Positions 11,452-21,995 of a stretch of 64,000 bases of DNA are shown here, piece by piece. The notes below the pieces were generated by a model. The model saw only the letters and a list, made by a program, of their open reading frames with translations, searched no databases and had not been told where the DNA came from. The stretch is from Laburnicola sp. R22_1 (Eukaryota > Ascomycota > Dothideomycetes > Pleosporales > Didymosphaeriaceae). Positions within the stretch are counted from its first letter, which is position 1. Each line of letters begins with the position of its first letter. A program made the translations under genes and the position numbers. The DNA lies in contig JACONQ010000002.1 in the NCBI GenBank assembly GCA_014281115.1, forward strand, positions 62,001 through 126,000. The letters are read 5' to 3'.

Positions 11452-13368
11452 TCAGTAATGACCATCTTTAGGCTTTCCTACATCCTCGTCTCGACTCCAA
11501 CCTTTGTATCCGGATCGCTTGTCGTCGTAAGGATGTCTGTACGGATGACGGCTACCAGGTTCATAATGATCGCGTCGAGCAGATGGCTTAAAGTTCTCGT
11601 CATACGACTGACGCGGCTCACGAGACCAACGATCCCGGCTGTCGTACCGTCGCTCGTACTCATAACGAGGACGAAGCTCTTCGTTAGGACGCGATTCCCT
11701 TGCGCCCGCTGCATGGCGTCTTGACTGATGATCCTGAGCGCCGTATCTGTGTTCGTAGTCATCACGGCGACGAACCTCTTCGCAATGGCGCCGCTCTCCC
11801 GCACCCGCTTCATGACGTGTGGACCGATGATGCTGATCACGGTCTCGATGATGACCCCGATCATCACGGTCTCCATAGTAGGTCCTCCGAGGAGAAGCAG
11901 AACGATCTCGGTGATAGCGACGAGCCTTGGTGGGTGAAGTCTCTCGGCGGAAATCATCTCGGCGGAAATCATCTCGGTTGCTGCGTCGATCGTCGTATTC
12001 GCCTGGTCTAGCTGTAGGGTGAGTGGACCTATAGCGCATCTCCGTACGGTCTCGGTCTTGGTGACCATCATGTCGGGAATAGCGCCTTTCATTGTGGCTT
12101 CGGGAGGTCTTTGGGGCATTATCAAAGTCTGGAGTACTATGCTGACGGTACGTCTTATCTTGTGGTGCTTCATCTCGACGGCTGTGGCCAGCTTGATGTC
12201 GGCGGCGGTCGCCATTCTCATCGCGATCGGGCTGTTGACCAACGTTCGTATAATTTATAGAACGCTCTCGGTAAGGCGAACGAGAGCGCTGGCGCCTGTG
12301 AGAGATATTCTGACTCTCGCTGGTTATATCTCCGACTTTACGGGCAGCTTGACGACCGTCTGGACCGCATGCTGGAAGATTACTGTAGCGGTCACCAGCA
12401 GGCGAGGTGTCAGCACTTATAGTCTCATTGAGCCCGTGGTGATAGGTCGAGACCTCACGAAGAGTATGCAGTCCAGATGGCTTTGCCACCAGTTGATCGA
12501 CAGACGGCGACATTACTGTTGCATAAGGAGAGGGCGGTATTGCGGCCGAGCACACAGTTTTTGCTGGAGACGCTTGGGACTGTGGCTGATTGTGAGCCAT
12601 CCTTGTACGCTCATCCCCACGCTGTAGGTTCAGAAGTGTGGGTGCTGCCTGTTTAGCGAAGGGTGTCGGCGAGGACGGCTTTTCAATGGTTGTTGGGGGT
12701 GCCGTGTGGCCGCTATCGTCACCCGTGGGGAAAACCTTCCTCTTGCGTGGTCCGATGGGCTCCAGGTTTGCGGATGATGCATGCGGACCGCCGCCGCTCT
12801 CGAGACGCTTCGCTGGGGGCTCTTCGTCGGGCTTACGTGCTGCGACGATGGCTCGGGCTATAGCTCGGGCTCTAGCCATCTGTTTGGCAGCGCGCGTACG
12901 TGGTGAGTCGGGATGGGTATCTCGTTCGCTCTGCGTTTCGGCTGGTTGCTTGCGGTTGTTAGTGTGGGGTTCGCTACTGGCTGCTTGCTCCAGTCGTTCA
13001 TTTCCTCCATTATCAGTGGCAGATTTGGTCGTCAAAGGAGGAGAAACGAGCTGGACTGAGTCACGGAAAGTGGCTGTCTCTTCTTGCTGTACTGAAACGG
13101 CCACGGTGTTGGCTGCTGGTTGTGCCATCAGGCCATTCTTCAGCTCGGTGGGGCCGATGCTCGTTCCCTCCGCACGAGGAGTCGGCGCGATGCGATTGTC
13201 TGTGTCCTTGGAATCTGGGGCGCTGCTGTCGGGAGCCTTGACGACATTGGACTCAGACGTAGCTGATACAGGCGGGGGAGCTTCTGAAGAGATCTGTCGG
13301 CCACCGAAGACTCTGCGCTTTCCGAGGGGCTCGAGATTGGCCGCGCTGGCCTTTGGTCCGCCTGCCAT
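11452..13368 (-). CDS. RD/RS-rich intrinsically disordered protein, probably nuclear
   Basis: Single-exon 638-residue protein of unknown function. The start is the ATG at 13368 (MAGGPKASAANLEPLGKRRVF). The module ASxANLEPxG...KR(K)VF occurs twice: at residues ~7-21 and ~198-213 (GGGPHASSANLEPIG, then RKRKVF). Between them is an Ala/Arg helix (MARARAIARAIVAARK). From ~residue 370 on it is dominated by RD, RS, DR and YR dipeptides (RSRSPYRERS, DRSASPRR), like SR-type splicing or RNA-binding proteins, but no RRM or zinc finger is seen. Near the C-terminus a ~33-residue unit is tandemly duplicated; the copies begin RHEAGAGERR and RHAAGARESR, and each ends in an E(H/R)RY element. It ends PKDGHY. 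The likely role is in RNA metabolism, inferred from composition only. Confidence 0.75.
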   Translation of the reverse strand: MAGGPKASAANLEPLGKRRVFGGRQISSEAPPPVSATSESNVVKAPDSSAPDSKDTDNRIAPTPRAEGTSIGPTELKNGLMAQPAANTVAVSVQQEETATFRDSVQLVSPPLTTKSATDNGGNERLEQAASSEPHTNNRKQPAETQSERDTHPDSPRTRAAKQMARARAIARAIVAARKPDEEPPAKRLESGGGPHASSANLEPIGPRKRKVFPTGDDSGHTAPPTTIEKPSSPTPFAKQAAPTLLNLQRGDERTRMAHNQPQSQASPAKTVCSAAIPPSPYATVMSPSVDQLVAKPSGLHTLREVSTYHHGLNETISADTSPAGDRYSNLPACGPDGRQAARKVGDITSESQNISHRRQRSRSPYRERSINYTNVGQQPDRDENGDRRRHQAGHSRRDEAPQDKTYRQHSTPDFDNAPKTSRSHNERRYSRHDGHQDRDRTEMRYRSTHPTARPGEYDDRRSNRDDFRRDDFRRETSPTKARRYHRDRSASPRRTYYGDRDDRGHHRDRDQHHRSTRHEAGAGERRHCEEVRRRDDYEHRYGAQDHQSRRHAAGARESRPNEELRPRYEYERRYDSRDRWSREPRQSYDENFKPSARRDHYEPGSRHPYRHPYDDKRSGYKGWSRDEDVGKPKDGHY

Positions 13369-13978
13369 GGTGTTAGTTCAGAGGCTGCACGAGAAGAGAA
13401 CGCTGGTTGAGGGTGTTAAATTGCCGGGTGCAGTCAGCTGCCGATGCCGGGGCAGGTTGGTGGCAGGAGTTGCCGCGTGGAAAGTTGAAAGGGCAGAAGG
13501 AAAAGCTCGAGGCGACAAGACGTGGAAGGGGAAGGCGCGGCCGTGCAACCAAGACGCGGTGGAGGAAACAATGAAGGCGCGGCTTTCACCTTCGCTTCAC
13601 TCGGCACCAGTACAATAGATAACTTGGCGAGCTTGCCTTATTGTTACACAAACTTTGTCTATTGTGGATTGCTGAACACTACAGGTATAACGTCATGCAA
13701 ACAGCGGTCTAAATGAATGTCTAGAGTCTACAGCTGCCACAAGGAACTTCATCTCATCATTTAATGCACATGTCACAGAAACTCGCATTAATTACATTAT
13801 GTTATGTCTCCAAAACGCAGTACAGACCAATATCGAAACATCCTATTCAAACACGAAAGGAAAAGCCTCCAAAAAAGCCACCAGATATCCTGTTCGCCCG
13901 CTGTAAAACCAAACATGTGCATGAATCAAAACACCTTCGTCGAAGTGTTCCCCACACGACCAACTCCCTTGATTCCAC

Positions 13979-15830
13979 CTAGAAGGCGAAAAGCCCCGTG
14001 CTCTTCCGCGCCGCAGCACCGTAGGCCTTCTTTTTCGGAGGTGGAAGGTCGTCAACGATGAACTCAGCCTCATCGTAGTAGCCCTCGGGACAGCCTTCGG
14101 TATCGCGAGTCTTCTTCTTCTTCTCCGAGGGAGCAGCGTCTTCTGCTGGGGCGTTCCTCCGAGTAAGTCGTCGCCCGGTGGGAACAGCCGTGGAAGCGCT
14201 CGCAAGCTTCTTGGGTGAGACTGGCGACAGAGCGTTTGACTCCGTCTCAACTTTCCGAGTCTTAGGCGCCGCGAGCTCCCTCTGTCCCACAGATGTGGAG
14301 CTGGCTGGCTTCTCCGCCCTCTGTCGAGGGATGGTGCTGGTCGACGCTTTCTTCGTTGGCTTCTTGCCCTCCGAACTCGCGACCTTCTCGACCTCTGGAG
14401 AAGCGGGAGCGTGCTCGATCGGCTCCTTGAGCACTTTCTTTGCCTTGTTGATGGGCAAATTGGCCTGGTCCAGTTCGGCAGGTCGTTTCCGCTTCGTGCT
14501 TGCCGATTGCACAATGCTGGCAAGCTTTTGAATGGCCGATCCTTTCTCGACCGACACCTTGACGACCTTCGCCTTCTTTGGCGGCAGGTCGGCTGAGTCC
14601 ACCGCAGCTGGACGCTTGCGCTTGGAACTCGCAGACTGCACAGCTTCGGCAGTCTGCTGCGAAGCCGGGTTGATGGTCGGCTTCAGGGCTGGCGCGGGAG
14701 CAGTGACAACCCTGGCAGTGACTCGTGCATACCACTGTGCCGTGGTCCTACGAGAGCGCCAGGAAGCGATCATCTCTGCCAGCCTGAGAGGATGGTACCC
14801 GATGATGTCAAGCTCCATTGGCACGTGCTCGGCCATCGCCGTCTCGCGGAGCCAGTCGATGTCTTCTGACTGAAGCGTTTCGAACTCGCGGCCGAATGCC
14901 TCGTCATCGTGAACGAGGACATCTTCAGCACTCCGCTGGCTGTTGGAGGCCGGAACCGGAAGACGACGAAATCTGAGTTCGTCCTTGACCTCCCATAAAG
15001 GCCACTCAAGATAAGTGGCTTTGTAGTAGAAGCGCGCCGGCTTCCTGGGCACATGTGGTGCCGACGGGCGACGTTTCTCTCTAGAGGCCGGGCTAGCTTT
15101 GTGGCCCGAAGACTTCACCGGGTCGGGTCCTTGCAGCGGCTCAGTCGTCACTTTCTTGGCTGGGACGTTCAGATCCGCTACGCCAGAGTCTCTGCGCGGC
15201 TGTGGCTCATTGGTCTAAGTAACACATTAGCTAATGACATAGGAGAGAGGCAAGCGAATACTCACTGTGGGCACAACACCTGCAACTCGAGCAGCTCCAT
15301 CCAGGGGAGGCACGCCACAAAGCCGAGGGATGCGAGACACATCGAGGGTTGGGAGACCCCGAGTGGGCGCGCCCCAGTTTGGCACCCGACGCCCTTGGGC
15401 ATTGAGCATCCAGTTCGCAGCTCGCGGTCGCTGTGGAGTGTTATCAATATGAACCTCGGGAGTTGACGAGTTGAATTTTACTTACACTGGCAGCGGCGGG
15501 CGGATTTGTTACCTGCTGGCTGGCATCTTCGCAGGCGGCGGTGGGTACTACCGAAGAGATAGTCTGTAGTTGAGGCTTATATATATGGGGAGAAGCCGAC
15601 GTATCGGCGGTGATGGCGGGCGAGTTCACCGCAGTAGCAGTGGTCGGACGCGGGATAGTTGCGGGGGAAGCGCTGCTGGCAGCGACTGTAGCAGACGCCT
15701 TTGGCTTCTGCGAAGAAGTCAGCCTTGGTTGCAGCGGAAGGCTTGACCGATTAGAACGCACCTGGAGGGAACCACCCTTGCTCTTGACGTACTCGGCGAA
15801 GGACAACTTGGAAGCAACCGGTCGAGACAT
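13979..15830 (-). CDS. Hypothetical basic nuclear-type protein with repeated KRKRP modules
   Basis: Three exons: 15830-15486, 15430-15266 and 15214-13979. The introns are 55 and 51 nt, both phase 0, with GTAAGT and GTGAGT donors; about 581 residues. The start ATG (15830) reads MSRPVASKLSFAEYVKSKGG. Exon 2 encodes a conserved-looking block (RPRAANWMLNAQGRRVPNW ... LPTLDVSRIPRLCGVPPLDG). Exon 3 contains a probable folded segment (FYYKATYLEWPLWEVKDEL ... DIIGYHPLRLAEMIASWR). It then runs into a Lys/Ala/Ser-rich tail with two copies of a QSAS(S/T)KRKRPA module followed by DLPPKKAK or NLPINKAK, which look like nuclear localisation signals. I do not recognise the family. The 5' leader carries a CAC repeat. 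A chromatin or DNA-associated role would be pure inference. Confidence 0.72.
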
Positions 15831-17948
15831 GGTTGATTCGGATGGTGGACGTGAGGAAAGGTATGTGTATCGACAATGTAAAGTAGCCGAAGCAAAAGTG
15901 TGTCGAGGTTGACTGTGGTGGTGGTGGTGATGGTGGTGGTGGTGGTCGGTGGATGTGTGCAAGGTTCTGGGGGAGTGGCAAGTGGCAGTTTAAAAGGGAA
16001 GCGGAAATGCGGACTGCCTCCTCCGAATTACACGTGCGACTTAATGTGTGCAAGTTACTGCAGACGTAGCAGGTGGAAAGAAGGGGAAGGAAATAGTGGA
16101 GCGGTCTCGGGCCTACCTCCGTCAAACTGCACGTCTGGCCCACTTTGCTTTCCAAACCTTGGTACCAGGAAGAGAATTATTGCAGACCTTTCGGTACACG
16201 GTACAACGCTGTGAGGGAAAGCTGTCCAAACCTTGGTAACCCTCGAATTATTGGGAATTCGGCTGTAAAACATATTTTCTGCCCAAGTTTTCTGTTCCTG
16301 GGTCGTCTGGAAAGGGGTCGGGTCTTCCACGACAGTGACTCGGGTTGGAACAGCGTCACCTTGATTTTTCGAGATTGGTATAGTGTTTGCACGAGAATAA
16401 TTAAAGAAACATGTGTATATAGCAGAGTTACGGGTTGGTTCAATAATGAGCGTGGTGGGATGAGAAGCACGGAGGTACATGGGAAGGATAAATATAGGCA
16501 GCATTCTGTTGGGACGTTAATCGGAAGCGCTTGACAAGCAACAGGCAGCTTTTACAAACGCGGGAGAGTTTGTATGAGAGCTGAGAATGAAAACTAAAAG
16601 ATAAGGTACATCACAATCATTGCGTATACACAATGCGAGCAAGTGCATCTCCAAACTGGGGGGCACAAAGCTGCCATCCACTGTGTGCCATCCGTTCCGA
16701 TGTAGGCTTGTGACCAGTGTTACTAGCGGCTATGCTTGTTTTGCACGTCATAGACTTTTACTGCAAGCTCTGAACAAAACCGCTAAGCTGGTCATGTGGA
16801 AGATACCTGTCAAGTGACAGCCTCCCCGGCACGTCACGTCGTATACAGACATTCGGAATTCCCCACATAGTGTCATTGACACCTGTCTTTCCTCCTTTGT
16901 TTCCGGAGCACCACCAGTCCGGAGACGTTTCGTGGTCGGCTATCGGAGCAGCTTGAGCTGCGACATGTGCCTGGAGGTCGGCTACCAGTCTTACCCCGAA
17001 ATGGAGGTTGCTGCTGCTAGCCTTCTCGCAGATGCCTACTGATGCGGTCTGTGCTCACCAGCATGTCGTCCTAGTAGTAGTATAGCATTTCCGCAAGTCG
17101 GCAACCGAGGCGTTTGTGTGGTAGTGCGATTTCCATTTCGGTGCGAAGAGCTTGGACGGATACCTAGGTAGATAATGAAGGTATTTATGGAATGGCATGT
17201 GGAGATTTGTAGTAGTGGCGGAAGGTAACGACTAGGGTTTTGAGGATATGCAGGAGGCATCGAGGGTAAATGATATAGCAAGAGGAGGTTCCATTCGGTG
17301 TTCCCTAACCTTACTTTGCATGGCACCCCTACATATGGCAGTACTTCTCCTCGTAACATCTAAGGACTTTATTGAGGGATTGAGTCAAAGAGCACTTGTG
17401 TGTTGCAGAAATACTCCATGAAGCAAGCATGCTACCTAAGGTAAGTCCCTGGTCCTATTACAATGCCCGCACCGCCAACTGGCGGCGAGCGTGGCTATCA
17501 ATCGGATTAATGCCCGGAAAGGGATACTAAGTACGTCATGTTCCCACGTGGGTACCTAGATACGGTTACCAGGGATAAGTTCATGGCAGGTGTAGCACAT
17601 GGTGGAATATCTCCCGAAAAAAAAATCGGCCCCTCCTCACCGACAAAAACATGTCGGTTGTCACGCTTGGGTCTGGACTAAGGTGCCGGAAGCGGATCAA
17701 CGTTTCGCCGACGGCCTCGGAGTTTGGCTGTTTGGCCGCCGCGCTTCAAGGTCACAGACACCTTTCACCTGCCACGACGCCCGCGCCGTCTCGCCTCGCC
17801 CTCCATACTACGGCCCCAGAATCCTCACCAACATCGTTCGCTTGCGCTTTACGACAGCCCCGTAGGAACCCGCATACCGACTTCGCCCCCACGTAAGCGA
17901 GCAGGACAGCAGCAACAAAGACGCAGGGCGGTATAGAACAGGGACAAC
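15831..17948. other. Intergenic between divergent hypothetical gene and ARL1
   Basis: No gene is supported. It contains a GGT/GAT trinucleotide tract at ~15915-15950 (5' leader of the minus-strand gene) and a 14-bp duplicated word TCCAAACCTTGGTA near 16152 and 16226. Its right end is the promoter region of the ARL1-like gene. Confidence 0.5.
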
Positions 17949-18709
17949 ATGGGGGGATATATTTCCAAGTTCAGCGCTCTGATTTGGTCCAAGAAGGAGA
18001 TCCGGATACTGATTCTGGGGCTGGTACGTGCTTCTGCCGTCAAGAGGAGGGGCGGAAGCGCTGCTGACAAATGACTAGGACAATGCAGGAAAGACGACGC
18101 TGCTGTACAGATTAAAGGTAGGGAGGCGCGTCGAAAGAGTACAGATTTACAAGGCTGACACTGTGTTGCAGATCGGAGAGGTGGTCACGACGATACCCAC
18201 GATAGGCTTCAACGTCGAGTCGGTCACATACAAGAACCTTAACTTTAATGTCTGGGTGCGTTGTCAGCCCCTCATCCCACATTACGGGGAAGGTTCCCGC
18301 TAACTTGGGTCAGGATCTGGGAGGCCAGACCTCGATCCGTCCGTATTGGCGGTGCTACTATGCCAACACCGCCGCCGTCATTTTCGTCATAGACTCGACC
18401 GATATCGACCGTCTATCCACCGCCTCCGAAGAGCTGTCCGCAATGCTGAACGAAGAGGAGATCAGAGATGCCGCCCTGTTGGTGTTTGCAAACAAGCAGG
18501 ATCAGCCAGGGGCAAAGGGCGCAGGCGAGATCAGCGAGGCGTTGCGGTTAGGAGAGCTGAAAGACCGGAACTGGAGTATAGTGGCGTGCTCGGCTGTGGA
18601 TGGCAGGGGTGTTGATGAGGGCATGGATTGGCTTGTGGTGAGTACACCTGCCTACTTGTGGAACGGGAGATGTTGACAGAGATAGCAAACGGTAAACTCG
18701 GACCAGTAG
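17949..18709 (+). CDS. ARL1: ARL1-type ADP-ribosylation factor-like GTPase
   Basis: Small Arf-family GTPase. ARL1 acts at the trans-Golgi, recruiting GRIP-domain tethers. Five exons: 17949-18023, 18079-18117, 18172-18255, 18314-18637 and 18686-18709, giving 181 residues, the expected family length. The start [13 protein letters not shown] has Gly2 for N-myristoylation and an amphipathic helix. P-loop is GLDNAGKTT, switch I is [10 protein letters not shown], switch II is [13 protein letters not shown], the guanine-specificity motif is NKQD, and SA(V) follows. The last exon is only 24 nt (QTVNSDQ, stop). The intron pattern and all nucleotide-binding residues are intact. Assignment to ARL1 rather than ARF1 rests on the overall wording ([20 protein letters not shown]), and is quite secure. 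Confidence 0.92.
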
Positions 18710-18911
18710 GCGGCGATGACATTGGGAGTATGGCGTAAGTATGGGGAGGAAAGTGTTTTAGCACTTGCAGAGGGCCCTGCTTTTGGCCCGTCCTATACCA
18801 GCATGGCGGAGTTTCGGCGCAAGCATAGTAACGCAGGAGGGCAGCGTTCGGTACATATCAACAACGATTCCAACAAGGCCCGGTCTCATTCTATATCAAT
18901 TTGTCGCTGTC

Positions 18912-19434
18912 ATGTCTGCTAATCTAGCAGAGAACACTGATTTTAGCCTCACGCCTTCTATCACCTCAAGTGGGACGGTGAGTGTAACCCGTCTCTACTT
19001 CCGTTGGCAATTTATTACAGTCTGTCTGCGCATTCTTCTCACCCACGCACCACCTTTTCCTTCAGTCCACCCCACAAGCGCCGGCCCTCTCATACCCAAG
19101 AGCCCCGATCGCCATGATCTGAACAGCTTGATCTGCTGAATAGACGCGATTCGTCCGCAAGAGTTGGCCTTGGGTGAGCACCAAAATAAAAAACGCATTC
19201 GACAATATTCGACAATGCGGGGCAAATGCGTGGGATATACAGGTCACGAGACTGGCGACAAACCTGCGCCTGCTGAACGACCAGCCTTTCGTCGATGCCA
19301 TTTGCGACGAGAAGCACGTCCAGATGGGGATAGGCGAGCTGTCGAACGTGTACGGGGTGCTGTGGGCGTTGAGCCAGCTTGGCAGGGGAGAAGTGAAAGG
19401 GCGAAAGCGTTGCTCCAGCAATGGGTCTTTGTAA
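18912..19434 (+). CDS. Possible small multi-exon gene, unrecognised
   Basis: A tentative model. An ATG near 18912 opens MSANLAENTDFSLTPS followed by a GTGAGT donor after ...SSGT. An acceptor TAG at 19141-19143 could lead into an open exon 19144-19434. That exon reads coherently (FDNIRQCGANAWDIQVTRLA ... NDQPFVDAICDEKHVQMGI ... ELSNVYGVLWALSQLGRG) and ends CSSNGSL before family gene A. The exon looks protein-like in amino-acid composition, but I recognise no family. It has no ATG of its own, and the intron chain is guessed. It could instead be a decayed gene. Confidence 0.35.
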
Positions 19435-19566
19435 AGCGTGCAATTCACTCAACGCACAGCGGAGAAAAGAGAGACCGCCCACCGGAGGGAAAATAAACAA
19501 AAGCCAGAGCACGACCGCTATGCCAACAACACGTCGCGTGCCTCCACCAGCTGCTCACCCTCGACA

Positions 19567-21465
19567 ATGTCAACTTCGTCCAACCCAACGCAGGACTACA
19601 CCATGGACCCTGTGATTGCTATCAACAGGACAAACAAGTCAGACTCTGCTTTCAACTCGGACCCTGCTCTCGCAGCGCACCACGAGCCCAGCTACGCGTC
19701 CCCATCTCCCGGTCGCGCCGCGTTCATGCGTCCCAACTCGAGCGGCGCGCCCTCGGACATCGACGCAAACAACGCACCCGCCACCACCACAACCCCCCGC
19801 CGATCCACCTACGAAGTCCTCTCCCTCGACGAGCCCTGGACCATCCACCACTGGACCTCCCTCTTCCAGCGCCCCTCGATCAACCTCCCCACCATCTTCA
19901 CCGCCCTCTGCCTCGTCCCGCCGCACACGACGCCCAAGCGCACCAACGACGGCACCTGGATCTTCGACGACCCCCTCTTAACCGCTCTCGCTGCCGCGGT
20001 GACGGATATCACGCGCTCTGTCGAGCCCCGCTTCCAAGGCAGCCGCGAGGCGTGCGTGCGCGCGGCGGCGAATCCGAATTATTTGGATCCGGAGATTGAT
20101 GAGTTGTTGGAGCAGTTTGGCGGGGAGGTTTGGGGGAATCAGCTTGAGACTAGGGAGGGGTGTGGGAGGTTGGAGTATGAGGATGATGAGGATCGGCCGC
20201 GGATTTGGGGGTTGGTGCATCTTTGGGTTTTTGTCGAGGTGGCGGGTGGGTTGAAATTGATAGAGAAGGGGAAGGCGGAGGCGGAGGGTGTGGTGGGTAA
20301 AGAGAAGGAGGAAGAGGATGATGCGTTCAGAGGAGAGGACCTGGTGGGTGATGATGGTGTGCGGAGTTGGGATGCGGATAGGCGGCAAGATGGGGACATC
20401 AAGATGAAGGACGGACTTGTTAACGACAGCGGTATGTTCTCGATATCGACGCCGTATGTTTCTCTCTTCAACACGGCAGCGTACCCGGCCAAGCCAAAAA
20501 CACCGGCTCCAGCGACCCGCCTCGCCGCGGCCATTCAACCCGCGCCTTCTTCTCAGTCAAGATCCAAGACCACTACCAAACAACCCCACACCGCTACTCC
20601 CACAGCCCGCACACCCTCCAAAGCCGCCAACCGCCTCACCTACCTCCTCTCCCGCGTCTCGCCCCCGAAGCGCATCCACGCCGCCGCACAACCCATCACT
20701 CCCACTCTTACATCCTCTTCTACAGCAGCCCTCGCCCTAGCAACAAACCCAGCAACAACTATCCCCACCTCCCTACCACACACCAACAACCACCCCAACG
20801 ACCTCGCCACCCTCCTCCGCCACACCTTCCTCGCCCCCACCCCCTTCCCCTATCATCCCACCTCCTCAACCTCCTCGACTCCACGCTCCGCACAAACCCC
20901 CTAGCCCTCATCCCGCATCGTCCACTCGCCGCGCCAGCGGCCTCGTATAACCCTTTTGTTGCGCACCTGCCCGGCTCAGCGTATCGTGGGCCGTCGACCT
21001 CAGCGCGACATACACATACCTTACCCACAGCGTCTGCGTCTGCGTCTGCGTCCCCGTCGACCGGCTACGCAGATACCCTCCGCGCCCACACAACCATCTT
21101 ATCCGCATACACGACCTACCAGCGGGAAGTGCTCCGCGTGCGTGCCTTTCTTGGCAGCAAGGGGTGTGCGCATCCGGATCCGAGGATTAGATTTGTGCAG
21201 CGGGAGATGTTGGGGAGGGAGGTGGCGGGGTTGAGGGGGGAGTTTGTGGGGTTGAGGGTGGTTGGGGGTGGGGTGGTTAGGAGGGTGGGGAATGGTGGGA
21301 TGGAGGGGGAGGAGGGGCGCGGTGGATGTTGTGGGGGATGGTGGGGTGGGGCATGGGGTTGAGAGGGGGGTGGGGGGAGGATGAGGAGGGGGATGAGGAG
21401 GTGATGGAGAGGGTGAGGTGGAGGGTGGGGATGGTTGAGGGGGTGGATGGCGAGGGGGGTGGTTA
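19567..21465 (+). CDS. Family gene A: YGxxIWG-type hypothetical protein, C-terminal part frame-disrupted
   Basis: Member of the unrecognised four-gene family. The start ATG (19567) reads MSTSSNPTQDYTMDP. The N-terminal domain has WTIHHWTSLFQRPSINLPTI and the family signature LLEQFGGEVWG at ~residues 180-190, then DEDRPRIWGLVHLWVFVEVA, matching the basic H/W helix of B, C and D. Here there is no intron at that position. A charged KEKEEEDD stretch and a Pro/Thr/Ser linker follow. The main frame stops at 20904, but a coherent continuation runs one base out of phase from ~20846 (HLLNLLDSTLRTNPLALIP ... TILSAYTTYQREVLRVRAFL). A second shift near 21310 leads to RWMLWGMVGWGMGL and a stop at 21463-21465. 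Both shifts lie in C-runs or G-runs, so sequencing error or pseudogenisation are both possible. Function unknown. Confidence 0.68.
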
Positions 21466-21958
21466 AGAAGCGTGGTGTTGGCTTGGGATGGGGTAGGGTT
21501 TGGGTGAGGGTCGTGGATTGATTGTGTGGAACGAAAGGGAAGGAAGGTGGGAAAGTTGTGCTGTATGCTTGAAGCTGTCGGTTGGTTGGTTGGTTGCGTA
21601 CTGTCTGCTGTCTGCAATGCTTGTTGGTTGCTCGATTTTAGAACTGTACGATACACACATGCCACAGAGGATGCTACGCAGACGAACTTGTGATAAATTA
21701 GTACTCTACTCTACTCTATGCAATGCAATGCAATACACCTAATCTACAATCTTGAACATACACACACACACCCAAATAAATAAAACCACACACACACACC
21801 AAAAACCTAAACCTACCAGCTCCACCATACCATACCCTCCATCCTAGCCTCCATCCTAGCCTCCATACTATGCACAAAAAAATAAAAAAATAAAAAAATC
21901 CCCTCACGCCATATACACGCCCGCCCAAACAAGCGCATCCAAGCGCCCCACAAGCAGC

Positions 21959-21995
<37 letters not shown>

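Noticed and set aside
12019..13618. Long plus-strand frames opposite the RD/RS-rich gene
   Set aside because: They exist because Arg/Asp/Ser-rich codons rarely give stops on the complement; no start context, introns or conserved motifs support them.
15900..15962. His-rich N-terminal extension of the gene at 13979-15830
   Set aside because: It is the translation of a CAC microsatellite in the leader; the ATG at 15830 (MSRPVASK) gives a normal protein start.
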